Assembly (NCBI GenBank): GCA_002171575.2
Contig: NHEI02000006.1
Location: 1 to 14,396 of the forward strand
Direction of reading: 5' to 3'
Length of the DNA stretch: 14,396 bases
Origin: Flavobacteriaceae bacterium TMED81
GTDB taxonomy: Bacteria; Bacteroidota; Bacteroidia; Flavobacteriales; Flavobacteriaceae
Both the position numbers and the translations under genes were made by a program. Positions 14,373 through 14,396 of the stretch are shown one piece after another. The notes under the pieces were generated by a model. The model searched no databases, was not told the origin of the DNA, and was given only the letters and a program-made list of their open reading frames with translations. How positions within the stretch are numbered: position 1 is the first letter of the stretch; each line of letters begins with the position of its first letter.

Positions 14373-14396
14373 ATTGGTACAAAAATAATCTTTTGA

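Overview
The window looks like chromosomal DNA from a gliding or T9SS-bearing member of the Bacteroidota, most likely a flavobacterium. The evidence is a GldH-type gliding lipoprotein, a PorP/SprF-like outer-membrane protein, a 2013-residue surface protein ending in a type-B type IX secretion (T9SS) sorting domain, Bacteroidota-style -7 promoter elements (TAnnTTTG), weak Shine-Dalgarno sites and AT-leaning codon use. I saw no insertion sequence, integrase, CRISPR array or rRNA.

Layout. Left block (1-5986): the 3' part of a PlsC-type acyltransferase runs convergently into recA. recA is divergent from a rhodanese-type tRNA hydroxylase (trhO), which is followed on the + strand by gldH and a class A penicillin-binding protein. 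gldH and the PBP overlap by an ATGA and are probably translationally coupled. A CYTH-domain phosphatase on the - strand overlaps the PBP's 3' end. Middle block (6022-13097): a PorP/SprF-like gene (- strand) and the giant surface protein (+ strand) diverge from a 32-bp gap. The giant protein has a signal peptide, an IgGFc-binding-like N-terminal region, Ig-like domains, two acidic calcium-loop stretches around an unassigned beta-rich region, six cysteine/acidic modules and a type-B C-terminal signal. Right block (13098-14396): a 63-residue cysteine-rich zinc-ribbon protein, a class I SAM methyltransferase, a start-less coding-like remnant, and a - strand tRNA with anticodon CAT followed by its own terminator.

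How the genes fit together. recA, trhO, the PBP and the tRNA are housekeeping. gldH and the porP/giant-adhesin pair belong to the T9SS and gliding apparatus: the giant protein is the likely cargo and the PorP/SprF-like protein its probable outer-membrane partner. I did not find a clearly new defence or mobile system. The places most worth a second look are the divergent PorP/adhesin pair with its six-fold module array, the zinc-ribbon/methyltransferase couplet, and the orphan coding remnant on the 3' side of the tRNA gene.
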